NCBI GenBank assembly: GCA_002239025.1 | Contig: MPNM01000003.1 | Coordinates: 78,047 to 142,046 of the forward strand | Direction: 5' to 3' | DNA length: 64,000 nt | Origin: Chloroflexi bacterium bin125 | GTDB lineage: Bacteria; Chloroflexota; Dehalococcoidia; Bin125 | Shown: piece by piece, positions 1 through 7,685 of the stretch | How the letters are laid out: each line of letters starts with the position of its first letter | How positions within the stretch are numbered: position 1 is the first letter of the stretch | The notes under the pieces: generated by a model | The model's input: only the letters and a program-made list of their open reading frames with translations | Told to the model about the DNA's origin: nothing | The model's database searches: none | Program-made: the position numbers and the translations under genes

Positions 1-2
1 AC

Positions 3-1286
3 AATCTGCAGTTCTACGGTCGCTACATCGCCGGCCTGTACGGTCCGCCTCCGACCGACCTGGACATGTCCTCGATGGCCGCGTTTCGCTCGCACTACGA
101 CGGCAAGGGATGCAACGTCGCCGTGCAGGTTCCGCATGGACCTGTTCGGCTGGAAAGCGTCGGCTTCGAGGATGTCCCGCTACGCAGCGAGGGACTGTCA
201 CATGCCGAGCGAATGGTCGCCGAAGGGATGGAACAGGGCGCGACCGGCTTTTCGACGGGCCTGTCGTACTACCCGAACTCATACTCGGACACCGAAGAGT
301 TGGTAGCGCTCAATCGTGTCGTCGCGTCACACGATGGCGTGTACGTGACGCATATCCGCAATCACAACGACGACCGAGCGCCCGACGGCTCGGGCATCGT
401 CGAAGCGATGAACATTGGTCGTCGCAGCGGCGTCAAGGTTCATATCTCGCACTACCGCACGTTCCCGAGCAATGCCGGTGATATTGAATCAATCATGTCC
501 GAAGTCGACAAGGCCAAGGCGGAGGGCGTCGATGTCACGCTCGAGTGCTACCCCTACGCCGCTGCGGCGACGGTGCCGGGATACTTCCTGCGCGGCGAGT
601 GCCATGTCGGTGGTGTCGACCGGCTGTTGGAGCGGCTGGGCGATCCAGCCTGGCGCGATCGGTTGGTTGACTCGCTGGAGAACCTGTTCCCCGGACGCAG
701 CGACAGCGCCACCTGGACCTGGATCGGCGCAGAGCACCTCAAGCATCTCGAAGGTGTGTCCTTCGCCGACGCCGCGACGTTGGTGGGCACATCGGTGTCG
801 GAGATGACGCTGACGGTGATGCGCGAATCGGGAATGCAGTGCGGATTCCGCGACGGAATGCCGGCCAGCGCGTCATTGGTGCGCCAGGTCGAGGCGGACG
901 TGATCGCGCTGCTCTCGCGCGATGACTACATGGTCGGTTCAGACGGCATTCCCTTCGACGAGGGCATCCCACACCCTCGCGCCTACGGTACGTTCCCGCG
1001 AATCCTCGGTCGCCTCCGCCGTCGCCTGGGCGTCTCGCTCGAGCACCTGGTGCGAGGAATGACATCGCTGCCTTGCGAGCGGTTTGGTCTAACCGATCGA
1101 GGCGTGGTCGCCGAGGGCAAGTTCGCTGACCTTGTCGTGTTTGATCCAGAAACGATCATCGACACGGCCGACTTCAACGACCCTCGAACGTCGCCGGCAG
1201 GCATTCCCTACGTGGTGGTTAACGGCCAGGTCGCCGTGGACGGTGGCCGTCCAACGGGAGCCCTGGCCGGTCGGTCGATTCCCTGA
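3..1286 (+). CDS. N-acyl-D-amino-acid deacylase family amidohydrolase (5' partial)
   Basis: The reading frame is open from base 3, so the gene begins before the window; about 427 residues of the C-terminal part are present. It belongs to the amidohydrolase-fold D-aminoacylase family, which hydrolyses N-acyl-D-amino acids with a bound divalent metal. Visible family signatures are GATGFSTGLSYYPNSYSDTE, the segment VTHIRNHND, VKVHISHYR, and near the C-terminus GSDGIP followed by HPRAYGTFPRILG, which is the hallmark of the family. The protein ends in the usual amidohydrolase beta-sandwich strand pattern (GKFADLVVFDPETI). Substrate (D-Asp, D-Glu or neutral D-amino acid type) cannot be told from the sequence; dihydroorotase-like or hydantoinase-like relatives are less likely because of the HPRxYGTFPR motif. 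The gene converges on the next one, with an intergenic repeat between them. Confidence 0.85.
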   Translation, partial: NLQFYGRYIAGLYGPPPTDLDMSSMAAFRSHYDGKGCNVAVQVPHGPVRLESVGFEDVPLRSEGLSHAERMVAEGMEQGATGFSTGLSYYPNSYSDTEELVALNRVVASHDGVYVTHIRNHNDDRAPDGSGIVEAMNIGRRSGVKVHISHYRTFPSNAGDIESIMSEVDKAKAEGVDVTLECYPYAAAATVPGYFLRGECHVGGVDRLLERLGDPAWRDRLVDSLENLFPGRSDSATWTWIGAEHLKHLEGVSFADAATLVGTSVSEMTLTVMRESGMQCGFRDGMPASASLVRQVEADVIALLSRDDYMVGSDGIPFDEGIPHPRAYGTFPRILGRLRRRLGVSLEHLVRGMTSLPCERFGLTDRGVVAEGKFADLVVFDPETIIDTADFNDPRTSPAGIPYVVVNGQVAVDGGRPTGALAGRSIP

Positions 1287-1297
1287 GCGTCCTTAGA

Positions 1298-1439
1298 CCT
1301 CCCCCTCTTGGGGGAGGTGTCACGAAGTGACGGAGGGGGCCGGTCCGGACACGGGCGTTGGTAATCCGGGACAGCGCCTCACGTCTCGACCTGCGGCCCC
1401 CTCTGCCGTTGTACGGCATCTCCCCCAGAGGGGGAGATC
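1298..1439. repeat. Family 1 intergenic palindromic repeat, copy 1
   Basis: Two G/C-rich arms (1298-1342 and 1395-1439) flank a 50-nt centre. The left arm contains a CTCCCCC/GGGGGAG hairpin, then GTCAC-GAA-GTGAC, then a GAGGGGG run. The right arm is a variant of the same unit in the opposite orientation, with a TGCCG...CGGCA stem instead of GTCAC...GTGAC. It lies between two convergent genes and could also act as a two-way terminator. The same structure recurs at seven other places in the window. Confidence 0.85.
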
Positions 1440-1448
1440 TTCGGAACG

Positions 1449-2693
1449 CTATTCGACAACCCCGTCGACCATCAATTGATGAAACTCTGCCTCGCTGTAC
1501 CCGCAGAGTTCTCGGTAGACGTACTCGGAGTCTTCACCCAACAAGGGTGAGCGACGAGGCATCGGTGGCGGTGTGGCGCTGAGACGCCAGGGTGGGCTTT
1601 CGTAGGACATCTCGCCGATCACTGGGTGGTCGCTCTTCCACCAGTGGTTGCGATGAGCGAGCTGTGGGTCCTCGTGGGCGTCGCGCACTGTGGATGCTCG
1701 ATGGGCTGGGACTCCGACAGCTTGGAGTTCTTGCTCGATTTCGTCAACGGTTCTCTGCGATGTCCAGCGAGTGATGCCGTCGTCGAGTGCGTCCTGCGCG
1801 GCCAGGCGTCCAGCGGTATGACAGAGTTCGTCGGACTCAAGCCAATCTTGTCGATCCATGATCAGCGCCAGGCGTCGCCATTGGTCGTCCGATGTCACCG
1901 CGATTGCGATCCAACGGTCGCTACCGGTGTGGTCGTCGGCGCAGGGATACACGCCGTGCGGGGCAAATCGCCGGTCTCGGTTACCGAGCGGCCTCGCGAC
2001 TCGGCCCGTGTTGGCTGCGTCGATCACTCCGGCGTCCAGCACCAGGGTCGAGGCTTCGAATTGCGAGAGGTCGATGTATTGGCCCTCGCCCGTCCGGCGC
2101 CGATGGTCGAGCGCGGCCAGGATGCCGATGATCGCGACGTGGGTCGCGACCCAGTCGGTGTAGGCGACGCCCGTGCCGACCGGCGGCAAGTCGGGCCATC
2201 CCGTGACCCCGGTCACGCCAGCGGTCGCTTGCAAGGTGAGACCAAAGCCACGGAACTTGGCATGCGGTCCGGTCTGACCCTCCATCGACATCGAGCACAT
2301 GATCACGTCAGGCTTGATCTTGCGGACTTCCTCGTAGTTGAGGCCGAGCCGGTCCATGAATCCCGGCGCAAACGACTCGGTCACGATGTCGGCGCTGGCG
2401 ATCAGACGCCGCGCAACTTCTGCACCGCGTTCATGGGCAAGATTGATCGCCACCGACCGCTTTCCGCGATTGAACTTGGCGAAGTACGACGAGGCGTCAA
2501 GCGAGTGATCGCCGGCAGGACGGGGTCCGCCGGATCGGAACGTATCGGGACGGCGCGTCGACTCCACCCGGATTACTTCCGCACCGTGAAACGCCATCTG
2601 CATGGTCGCGTTTGGTCCAACGCCGACCCAAGCGAAGTCGGCGATGCGAACGCCGTCGAACAGGTGCGCACCGGGAATCTCGTTGCTGCTCAT
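1449..2693 (-). CDS. CaiB/BaiF class III CoA-transferase (Gly at the usual Asp position)
   Basis: A 414-residue protein with the class III CoA-transferase layout: N-terminal IADFAWVGVGP and GAEVIRVE (CoA/nucleotide-binding Rossmann part), then KRSVAINL, and TGEGQYIDLSQFEA in the middle. Family members move CoA between carboxylic acids through an acyl-aspartyl intermediate. Here the segment FRGFGLTLQATAGVTG aligns with the region holding the catalytic Asp in relatives, and Gly stands at that position, as in a recognised subgroup of the family. Activity as a transferase is therefore uncertain. It is the last gene of a leftward three-gene operon, 15 nt after the crotonase. Confidence 0.88.
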   Translation of the reverse strand: MSSNEIPGAHLFDGVRIADFAWVGVGPNATMQMAFHGAEVIRVESTRRPDTFRSGGPRPAGDHSLDASSYFAKFNRGKRSVAINLAHERGAEVARRLIASADIVTESFAPGFMDRLGLNYEEVRKIKPDVIMCSMSMEGQTGPHAKFRGFGLTLQATAGVTGVTGWPDLPPVGTGVAYTDWVATHVAIIGILAALDHRRRTGEGQYIDLSQFEASTLVLDAGVIDAANTGRVARPLGNRDRRFAPHGVYPCADDHTGSDRWIAIAVTSDDQWRRLALIMDRQDWLESDELCHTAGRLAAQDALDDGITRWTSQRTVDEIEQELQAVGVPAHRASTVRDAHEDPQLAHRNHWWKSDHPVIGEMSYESPPWRLSATPPPMPRRSPLLGEDSEYVYRELCGYSEAEFHQLMVDGVVE

Positions 2694-2708
2694 TGGATGG
2701 CGAAACCC

Positions 2709-3500
2709 TTAGCGTCGCTGGAAGCTCGGGTCGCGTCGCTCCTTGAACGAGCGCGCGCCCTCGCTGGCATCGAGCGAGTTGCGCAGCCACGCCTGATTGA
2801 GCTCCTCAAGTTGTGCCTGCTGAGTGGCGTCGTTGTTGAGGGCGGCGTAGATCGCGCGTTTGGTCAGACCCATCGCCCAGGGCGCGCCCTGCGCGAGGCG
2901 GTCGGCCAGAGCAAGCGTCTCGGTCATCAGATCATCATGTGCAACGACGCGATTGGTGATTCCCAGTTCCAGAGCGCGGTTGGCGTCGATTGGATCCGAC
3001 GTCCAGAACGCCTCCAGGGCTCGTGAATGGCCGACCAGTCGTGTAAGCGTCCACGAGGCTGCCCAGTCCGGTCCCAGTCCGATTTTGAGGAAGCCGGGAT
3101 GGAAGCGGGCGTTCTCCGACATGATGCGAATGTCAGCAGACAGCGCAATCGCGAATCCAGCGCCGGCAGCTGCGCCGTTGACGGCCGCAATGACCGGGAT
3201 TTCCAACTGCTGGAGTTCTGCAGTGAATCCGTAGCGCAGTTCGGTCGAGCCGAGTCCAGGCTGCGATTCGGAGGCGACACGTTCCTCGCGATTGGAGAGG
3301 TCGGCGCCCGAACAGAACCCGCGCCCGGCGCCGGTGATCACGAGCACCCGCGCCTCAGGGTCGGCCTTGAGATCGACGACCATCTCACGCAAGCCGGTGC
3401 GGATGCGGCCTGAGAGCGCGTTGAGCACTTCGGGTCGGTTGAGCGTCGCAACGACGACTCCATTGGATCGTTTCTCGATGAGCAGGTGGTCCTCTGACAT
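2709..3500 (-). CDS. Enoyl-CoA hydratase/isomerase (crotonase superfamily, PaaG-like)
   Basis: I chose the ATG at 3500 (263 residues, MSEDHLLIEKRSNG), which lies 2 nt after the stop of the upstream CoA-transferase; the longer open frame would overlap that gene. Crotonase features are LNRPEVLNALSG, the oxyanion-hole region GRGFCSGADL, and AAVNGAAAGAGFAIALSADI. The segment FHPGFLKIGLGPDWAASWTL lacks the first catalytic Glu of true hydratases and carries the PD pair typical of PaaG-type delta3-delta2 isomerases; the second Glu (ALEAFW) is present. An isomerase or ring-opening-type role is more likely than simple hydration. It sits between two CoA-transferases in one operon, so it probably acts on the CoA thioester they produce. 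Confidence 0.88.
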   Translation of the reverse strand: MSEDHLLIEKRSNGVVVATLNRPEVLNALSGRIRTGLREMVVDLKADPEARVLVITGAGRGFCSGADLSNREERVASESQPGLGSTELRYGFTAELQQLEIPVIAAVNGAAAGAGFAIALSADIRIMSENARFHPGFLKIGLGPDWAASWTLTRLVGHSRALEAFWTSDPIDANRALELGITNRVVAHDDLMTETLALADRLAQGAPWAMGLTKRAIYAALNNDATQQAQLEELNQAWLRNSLDASEGARSFKERRDPSFQRR

Positions 3501-3502
3501 GG

Positions 3503-4705
3503 TCAGACTCTTTCTGTTTGCGATTGGTTCGCTGGCGTGAGTATCTCGTAGTTGTGTTGGCCGGGCGTCGGCGCGGGATGGGATTGCCACGGTGTCGCCG
3601 ACATCTTTAGTGGCGCGCCCGGAACCTTGAGGTGTCCCAACGCCGGATCGTCGACCTCGGTGAAGAAGGCTCGGGCAGCGAGCTGTGGACTGCCGACGAT
3701 GTCCTGCATCGTATTGACTGGACAGATCATCACGTTGAATTGCTGTCCCGATTCATACAGTGCCTGCGCGCCACGTGTTGAGAAAAAGGCTTCGATTTCT
3801 GCTTCGAGTTCGGCGACTTCTTCGCTGCTCGGGGTGCGGTCACCGGCGATGGGAATGTTGGCCCAGTATTCGGCGTCGAACTGCGGATCGCCGTGCTCTG
3901 CGGTCATCCAACGATGGAGCGAATGAATCGAGGCGGGAACGCGGACGAAAGCGACGTAGCCGTCGGCGCAGGGGTAGATGATCCGTGTGGCGCGATCAGC
4001 GAAGGCGCGAGCGCCGCCAGCACGCTTTGTGATGATGCCGTCCATCTCCCAGTACAGACGCGCGTTGCCCAGGGTGTTGGCCATCGCTGCTTGCATGGAG
4101 ACATCAATGTGCTGTCCGCGACCGGTCAGGTTGCGAGCATGGAGCGCGATCATTGCCGCAGAGCCGGCATTGAGCGCGGTGATGTTGTAGGCCTGCTCGA
4201 CCGATGGTCGCAGCGGTGCGCGTTCAGGGTCGCCGACGAGAGAACTGAGGCCTCCGGAGACATGGCCGATCAGGTCGGACGCCGCCCACATTGACTTTGG
4301 CCCGTCTTGACCAAACGGGGTAATCGAAATGTAGATCAGTTGAGGGGCACGGTCGCGCAGATCGGCGTAGCCGAGTCCGCGTTCAGCCATTGCTCCCGGT
4401 GCGTCCGATTCGAAGAGGAAATCGGCGTTTTCGCAGAGTGTTCCCAGTCGTTCGCGATCGGCTTCGATGTCGAGATCGAGTATGACCGAGCGCTTGCCCG
4501 CGTTCATCTGAGCCCAGTAGAGCGAGGAGTCTTGATCCTCGCGCAGCATCGGCCCGCGCTGGCGCGAAGGGTGTCCGTCGGGAGGCTCGACTCTGATCAC
4601 GTCAACGCCGAGTCCGGCCAGCACCATCGTCGACAAGGCACCGATTTCGTCCGTCAGATCGATGGCAGAGTAGGGGCTTAACGCTCCGTCAGTTGTCTGG
4701 GACAT
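3503..4705 (-). CDS. CaiB/BaiF class III CoA-transferase
   Basis: A 400-residue class III CoA-transferase starting at ATG 4705 (MSQTTDGALS). Family features are the N-terminal GLGVDVIRVEPPDGHPSRQRGP, GKRSVILDLD, and LTGRGQHIDVSMQAAMAN. The putative catalytic Asp is present in AASDLIGHVSGGLSSLVG. The frame stays open upstream to 4828, but the chosen start lies exactly 7 nt after a TACCGT box on the same strand, matching the leaderless pattern seen at nine other genes. First gene of the leftward operon with the crotonase and a second CoA-transferase; divergent from argC. Confidence 0.88.
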   Translation of the reverse strand: MSQTTDGALSPYSAIDLTDEIGALSTMVLAGLGVDVIRVEPPDGHPSRQRGPMLREDQDSSLYWAQMNAGKRSVILDLDIEADRERLGTLCENADFLFESDAPGAMAERGLGYADLRDRAPQLIYISITPFGQDGPKSMWAASDLIGHVSGGLSSLVGDPERAPLRPSVEQAYNITALNAGSAAMIALHARNLTGRGQHIDVSMQAAMANTLGNARLYWEMDGIITKRAGGARAFADRATRIIYPCADGYVAFVRVPASIHSLHRWMTAEHGDPQFDAEYWANIPIAGDRTPSSEEVAELEAEIEAFFSTRGAQALYESGQQFNVMICPVNTMQDIVGSPQLAARAFFTEVDDPALGHLKVPGAPLKMSATPWQSHPAPTPGQHNYEILTPANQSQTERV

Positions 4706-4712
4706 ACGCAGT

Positions 4713-4718
4713 ACGGTA
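4713..4718 (-). promoter_or_regulatory. -10 box (TACCGT) for leaderless CoA-transferase mRNA
   Basis: TACCGT ends 7 nt before the ATG at 4705, so the transcript would begin at or next to the start codon. No Shine-Dalgarno sequence is visible. No clear -35 was found. Confidence 0.5.
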
Positions 4719-4781
4719 CGACACGTGGTGTTGAGGCGCGTCAGTGTATCTTCATTCTTTCCCAACAGAACGGAATGTGTC

Positions 4782-5855
4782 GTGAGTACCTCGGACTCCG
4801 GATTGCCAATCCGGGCAGCGATCATCAATGTGACGGGCTATGTCGGAGCGGAGCTGGCACGTCTGCTGGCGCAGCATCCGGCAGTGGAGATCGTCTGTGT
4901 GACGGGTCGTTCCGAGGTGGGCAAGCGTTTGCCAGAGGTGTTTCCTCACCTGTGGTCACTCGACCTGCCGATCGTGGCTGAGGTCGAGGAAGATGTCGAC
5001 GTCATTTTTTCCGGCCTGCCACACGCGGCCGCAGCCGAACGCCTGACGCCGTTCATTGAATGTGGAACTCCTGTAATCGATGCGTCGGCGGACTTTCGCC
5101 TCTACGACGAAGAGACGTATGAGCAGTGGTACGGGCAGCATCCGTCGCCGCAACTGCTGGAGCAATCGGTGTACGGGCTGCCGGAGTTGCACCGCGAGGC
5201 GATCGTTGAATCGCGACTGGTCGGCGTACCCGGCTGCTACCCAACGTCGGCAATCCTGGCACTGGCGCCGCTGGCCGCGCAGGGCTGGCTCGACGGTCGA
5301 ACTGTCGTTGATGCGAAGTCGGGAGTCTCGGGAGCGGGGCGCGGGCTCAAGATCACGTCCCACTTCTCTGAGGTTGATTCCAACTTCTCTGCCTATGGAC
5401 TCTCGGGACACCGGCATCAGCCGGAGATGGTCCAGGAGCTTTCGACGCTGCAGCACGCGACCGAGAGCGATGCCGAGTTAACTGTCACATTCGTGCCGCA
5501 TCTCGTGCCGATGACGCGGGGCATTCTGGCGACTTGCTATCCGTCGATCCAGGACGGCGCGCTGCCGGAGAACTCGGAAGAGCGTGCTGAGGCGTTGCGC
5601 GATGTGTACGAGTCGTACTACGCCGAGGAACCGTTTGTTCATGTTGCGCCGAATGCGCCTTCGACCAAGCAGACGCTCGGCTCGAACGCTTGCATCGTCT
5701 ATCCGATGGTGGATCCGATGACCGGCGAGGTCATGGTGATCAGCGCTATCGACAACCTGGTCAAAGGCACAGCAGGCGCGGCAGTGCAGTGCTTCAATCT
5801 GATGTTCGGCATTCCAGAGGAAGTCGGACTGAGCAAGATTGGCGTGTACCCATGA
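4782..5855 (+). CDS. argC: N-acetyl-gamma-glutamyl-phosphate reductase
   Basis: ArgC reduces N-acetylglutamyl-phosphate to the semialdehyde with NADPH, the third step of arginine synthesis. I chose the GTG at 4782 (357 residues) because the protein then starts just ahead of the NADP-binding segment (INVTGYVGAELARLL, residues about 15-29). The active-site cysteine is Cys152 in GVPGCYPTSAILALAPL, and the HRHQPEM segment carries the usual histidine. Length matches the family. It opens a rightward arginine gene cluster, overlaps argJ by 4 nt (ATGA), and is divergent from the CoA-transferase operon. Confidence 0.95.
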   Translation: MSTSDSGLPIRAAIINVTGYVGAELARLLAQHPAVEIVCVTGRSEVGKRLPEVFPHLWSLDLPIVAEVEEDVDVIFSGLPHAAAAERLTPFIECGTPVIDASADFRLYDEETYEQWYGQHPSPQLLEQSVYGLPELHREAIVESRLVGVPGCYPTSAILALAPLAAQGWLDGRTVVDAKSGVSGAGRGLKITSHFSEVDSNFSAYGLSGHRHQPEMVQELSTLQHATESDAELTVTFVPHLVPMTRGILATCYPSIQDGALPENSEERAEALRDVYESYYAEEPFVHVAPNAPSTKQTLGSNACIVYPMVDPMTGEVMVISAIDNLVKGTAGAAVQCFNLMFGIPEEVGLSKIGVYP

Positions 5856-7069
5856 GCGCGTCACATGACTCGTTGGGAGCCAACCCCGCCGCCGAAGGGG
5901 CCGTTACCCGAGCGCAGGGTTTCTCGGCTTGCGGGTTTACGGCAGGTATCAAGGAGTCCGGGCTACCCGATCTGGCCATGCTGGTCTCGGACCGACCCGC
6001 GACGACGGCCGCCGTCTACACACAGAACCAGAGCACGGCTGCCCCAGTTCACATCAGCAAAGTGCATACGAAGAACGGCACGCTGCGCGCCGTGGTCGTC
6101 AATTCCGGTAACGCCAACTGCGCGACTGGCGAACAGGGCATGGCCGATGCTCGCGAAATGACCCGATTGGCAGCCGACCGCGTCGGTTGCGCTGCCGAGG
6201 ATGTCTTCGTCAATTCGACCGGCATCATCGGTCACTACCTGCCGATGGACCTATTGCGCAGTGGCATCCCGCAAATGGAGCCACGGGCAGACGGCGGTGC
6301 CGAGTTCGCCCGCGCAATCATGACGACCGATACGTTTGCCAAAGAAGCGGTATCGACGTTCGAGGCGGGCGGCGTGATTTACACCGTCGGCGGTTGTGCC
6401 AAGGGCGCGGGGATGATTCATCCCGATATGGCGACGATGCTGGCGTTTTTCACGACCGATGCGCCGGTCGTAGTGGACGACCTTGATGCCGCATTCCGCT
6501 TTGCCATGGATCGATCGTTCAATATGGTCACGGTCGATGGTGATACGTCGACAAACGATTCCTCGGTCATCCTGGCGAACGGCGCTGCCGGCGGCCCGGC
6601 CCTTACAGGTCCAGGTTTGGACGCGTTTGCTGAGGCGCTTCTGGAAGTCTCGACCAGAGTGGCCAAGATGATGGCCCGCGACGGTGAGGGCGCGACGAAG
6701 CGGATTTCGATGACCGTGTCAGGCGCGAAGTCGTGGAACGATGCTCGCGATGTGGCTCGGACGATCGTCGTATCGCCGCTGCTCAAGGCGGCGTTGAGCA
6801 AGTACGACCCGAACTGGGGCCGGATCCTGATGGCTGCTGGTCGCGCCGGAGTCCCCTATGACCTCGATCGGGTTCGCATCTGGATTTCGGACCTGTGTGT
6901 ATTCGACGGCACAGCCACCGGCGTACCGGAGGAAGAAGCGTCGGCAAAGACACAGGGCGATGAGGTGTTCCTGAGGATGGATCTCGGTCAGGGCGACGCC
7001 GAAGCAACAGCCTGGGGTTGCGATCTGACCGAGGAGTACGTCCGCTTCAACGCCGACTACGTGACGTAG
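5852..7069 (+). CDS. argJ: Bifunctional glutamate N-acetyltransferase / amino-acid acetyltransferase
   Basis: ArgJ moves the acetyl group from N-acetylornithine to glutamate, making the arginine pathway cyclic; bifunctional forms also use acetyl-CoA. Translation starts at the ATG overlapping the argC stop, giving 405 residues. The self-cleavage site is visible as KGAGMIHPDMATMLAFF: cleavage is expected between Ala194 and the nucleophile Thr195. Other family segments are VNSGNANCATG, NSTGIIG, VDGDTSTNDS, and DPNWGRILMAAGRAG. Presence of argJ means argE and argA are not required. Whether it accepts acetyl-CoA cannot be judged from the sequence. Confidence 0.95.
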   Translation: MSASHDSLGANPAAEGAVTRAQGFSACGFTAGIKESGLPDLAMLVSDRPATTAAVYTQNQSTAAPVHISKVHTKNGTLRAVVVNSGNANCATGEQGMADAREMTRLAADRVGCAAEDVFVNSTGIIGHYLPMDLLRSGIPQMEPRADGGAEFARAIMTTDTFAKEAVSTFEAGGVIYTVGGCAKGAGMIHPDMATMLAFFTTDAPVVVDDLDAAFRFAMDRSFNMVTVDGDTSTNDSSVILANGAAGGPALTGPGLDAFAEALLEVSTRVAKMMARDGEGATKRISMTVSGAKSWNDARDVARTIVVSPLLKAALSKYDPNWGRILMAAGRAGVPYDLDRVRIWISDLCVFDGTATGVPEEEASAKTQGDEVFLRMDLGQGDAEATAWGCDLTEEYVRFNADYVT

Positions 7070-7070
7070 A

Positions 7071-7076
7071 TACACT
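7071..7076 (+). promoter_or_regulatory. -10 box (TACACT) for leaderless transcript of the small gene pair
   Basis: TACACT lies 6 nt before the ATG at 7083, immediately after the argJ stop at 7069. The placement predicts a leaderless mRNA and an independent promoter for the pair, not simple read-through from argJ. Confidence 0.5.
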
Positions 7077-7082
7077 GCACTT

Positions 7083-7439
7083 ATGGCAGCGACACGAGAC
7101 TCCCTATGGGTATGGAAGATCCCTGGTGTACCAGAGTCATTGAGGCCACTGGTCCAGGTAGGGAGCAACCTGTGGGATGCCAATTCGCATGACGAGTACG
7201 AACGCCGCATGAAAGCAGTTTCGGCTCCTGACGGCTCCGTGGAAGATCGCGATTTCATGTTGGCGTTAGGCATGACCGCTGACCAGTTGATAAACAGCAC
7301 AGGATTGACCGACGAGGAAATCTTGGCAGAGTTCGGCGAAACGAGGGAGGAGCTGTCAGCCACTCTCGGCTTGCCGACCGAAGACGAAGTGATCGATTTT
7401 GGCAAACGGTACGTTGTGCCGGATGCCATTCACGATTAG
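7083..7439 (+). CDS. Small acidic protein, possible antitoxin
   Basis: A 118-residue protein that I do not recognise. It is acidic, especially in the C-terminal half (LTDEEILAEFGETREEL, then PTEDEVIDFG), with a mostly helical look and no membrane segment. Its 3' end overlaps the next gene by 17 nt, which implies translational coupling. Small acidic partners overlapping a small RelE/ParE-like gene are typical of type II antitoxins, so that role is proposed by context only. No DNA-binding ribbon-helix-helix or helix-turn-helix motif is obvious. It has its own leaderless-type promoter directly after argJ. Confidence 0.6.
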   Translation: MAATRDSLWVWKIPGVPESLRPLVQVGSNLWDANSHDEYERRMKAVSAPDGSVEDRDFMLALGMTADQLINSTGLTDEEILAEFGETREELSATLGLPTEDEVIDFGKRYVVPDAIHD

Positions 7440-7674
7440 CTACAGCAACGAAGTCAAAGCAGAGTTCCGTGCCTCTCCAGCGTGGGACATCGTCATGATT
7501 CGTGGTCTGATCGGCAGCTTTGAGCATGATCGTTGGCTTAACGGCAAGCCGATCGACGGAACCTCGTCACCAGGTGCCGAGCTGATGCAGCTCAGCAGCA
7601 ATCACATCACGCTCCACTACGAACTCAACCGCGATGCGGAGCAGGTTCGTATCGTCGCCATCGTCCGCGACTGA
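7423..7674 (+). CDS. RelE/ParE-like small protein, possible toxin
   Basis: An 83-residue protein from the ATG at 7423 (MPFTISYSNEVKAEF), overlapping the preceding gene by 17 nt. The order of elements fits the RelE/ParE fold: a first strand ending in a helix (ISYSNEVKAEFRASPAWDIV), a second helix, then three strands including AELMQLSSNHITLHYELN and the closing strand EQVRIVAIVRD, which resembles the end of plasmid-stabilisation toxins. Similarity is a pattern judgement, not a database match. The 3' end is 11 bp from the stop of the convergent oxidoreductase gene. A housekeeping role or a non-toxin ParE-fold protein remains possible. Confidence 0.55.
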   Translation: MPFTISYSNEVKAEFRASPAWDIVMIRGLIGSFEHDRWLNGKPIDGTSSPGAELMQLSSNHITLHYELNRDAEQVRIVAIVRD

Positions 7675-7685
7675 TCGAAATGGCG

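Noticed and set aside
1626..3026. 466-residue plus-strand open frame opposite the CoA-transferase and crotonase
   Set aside because: It mirrors the codons of two well recognised minus-strand genes and has no domain of its own.
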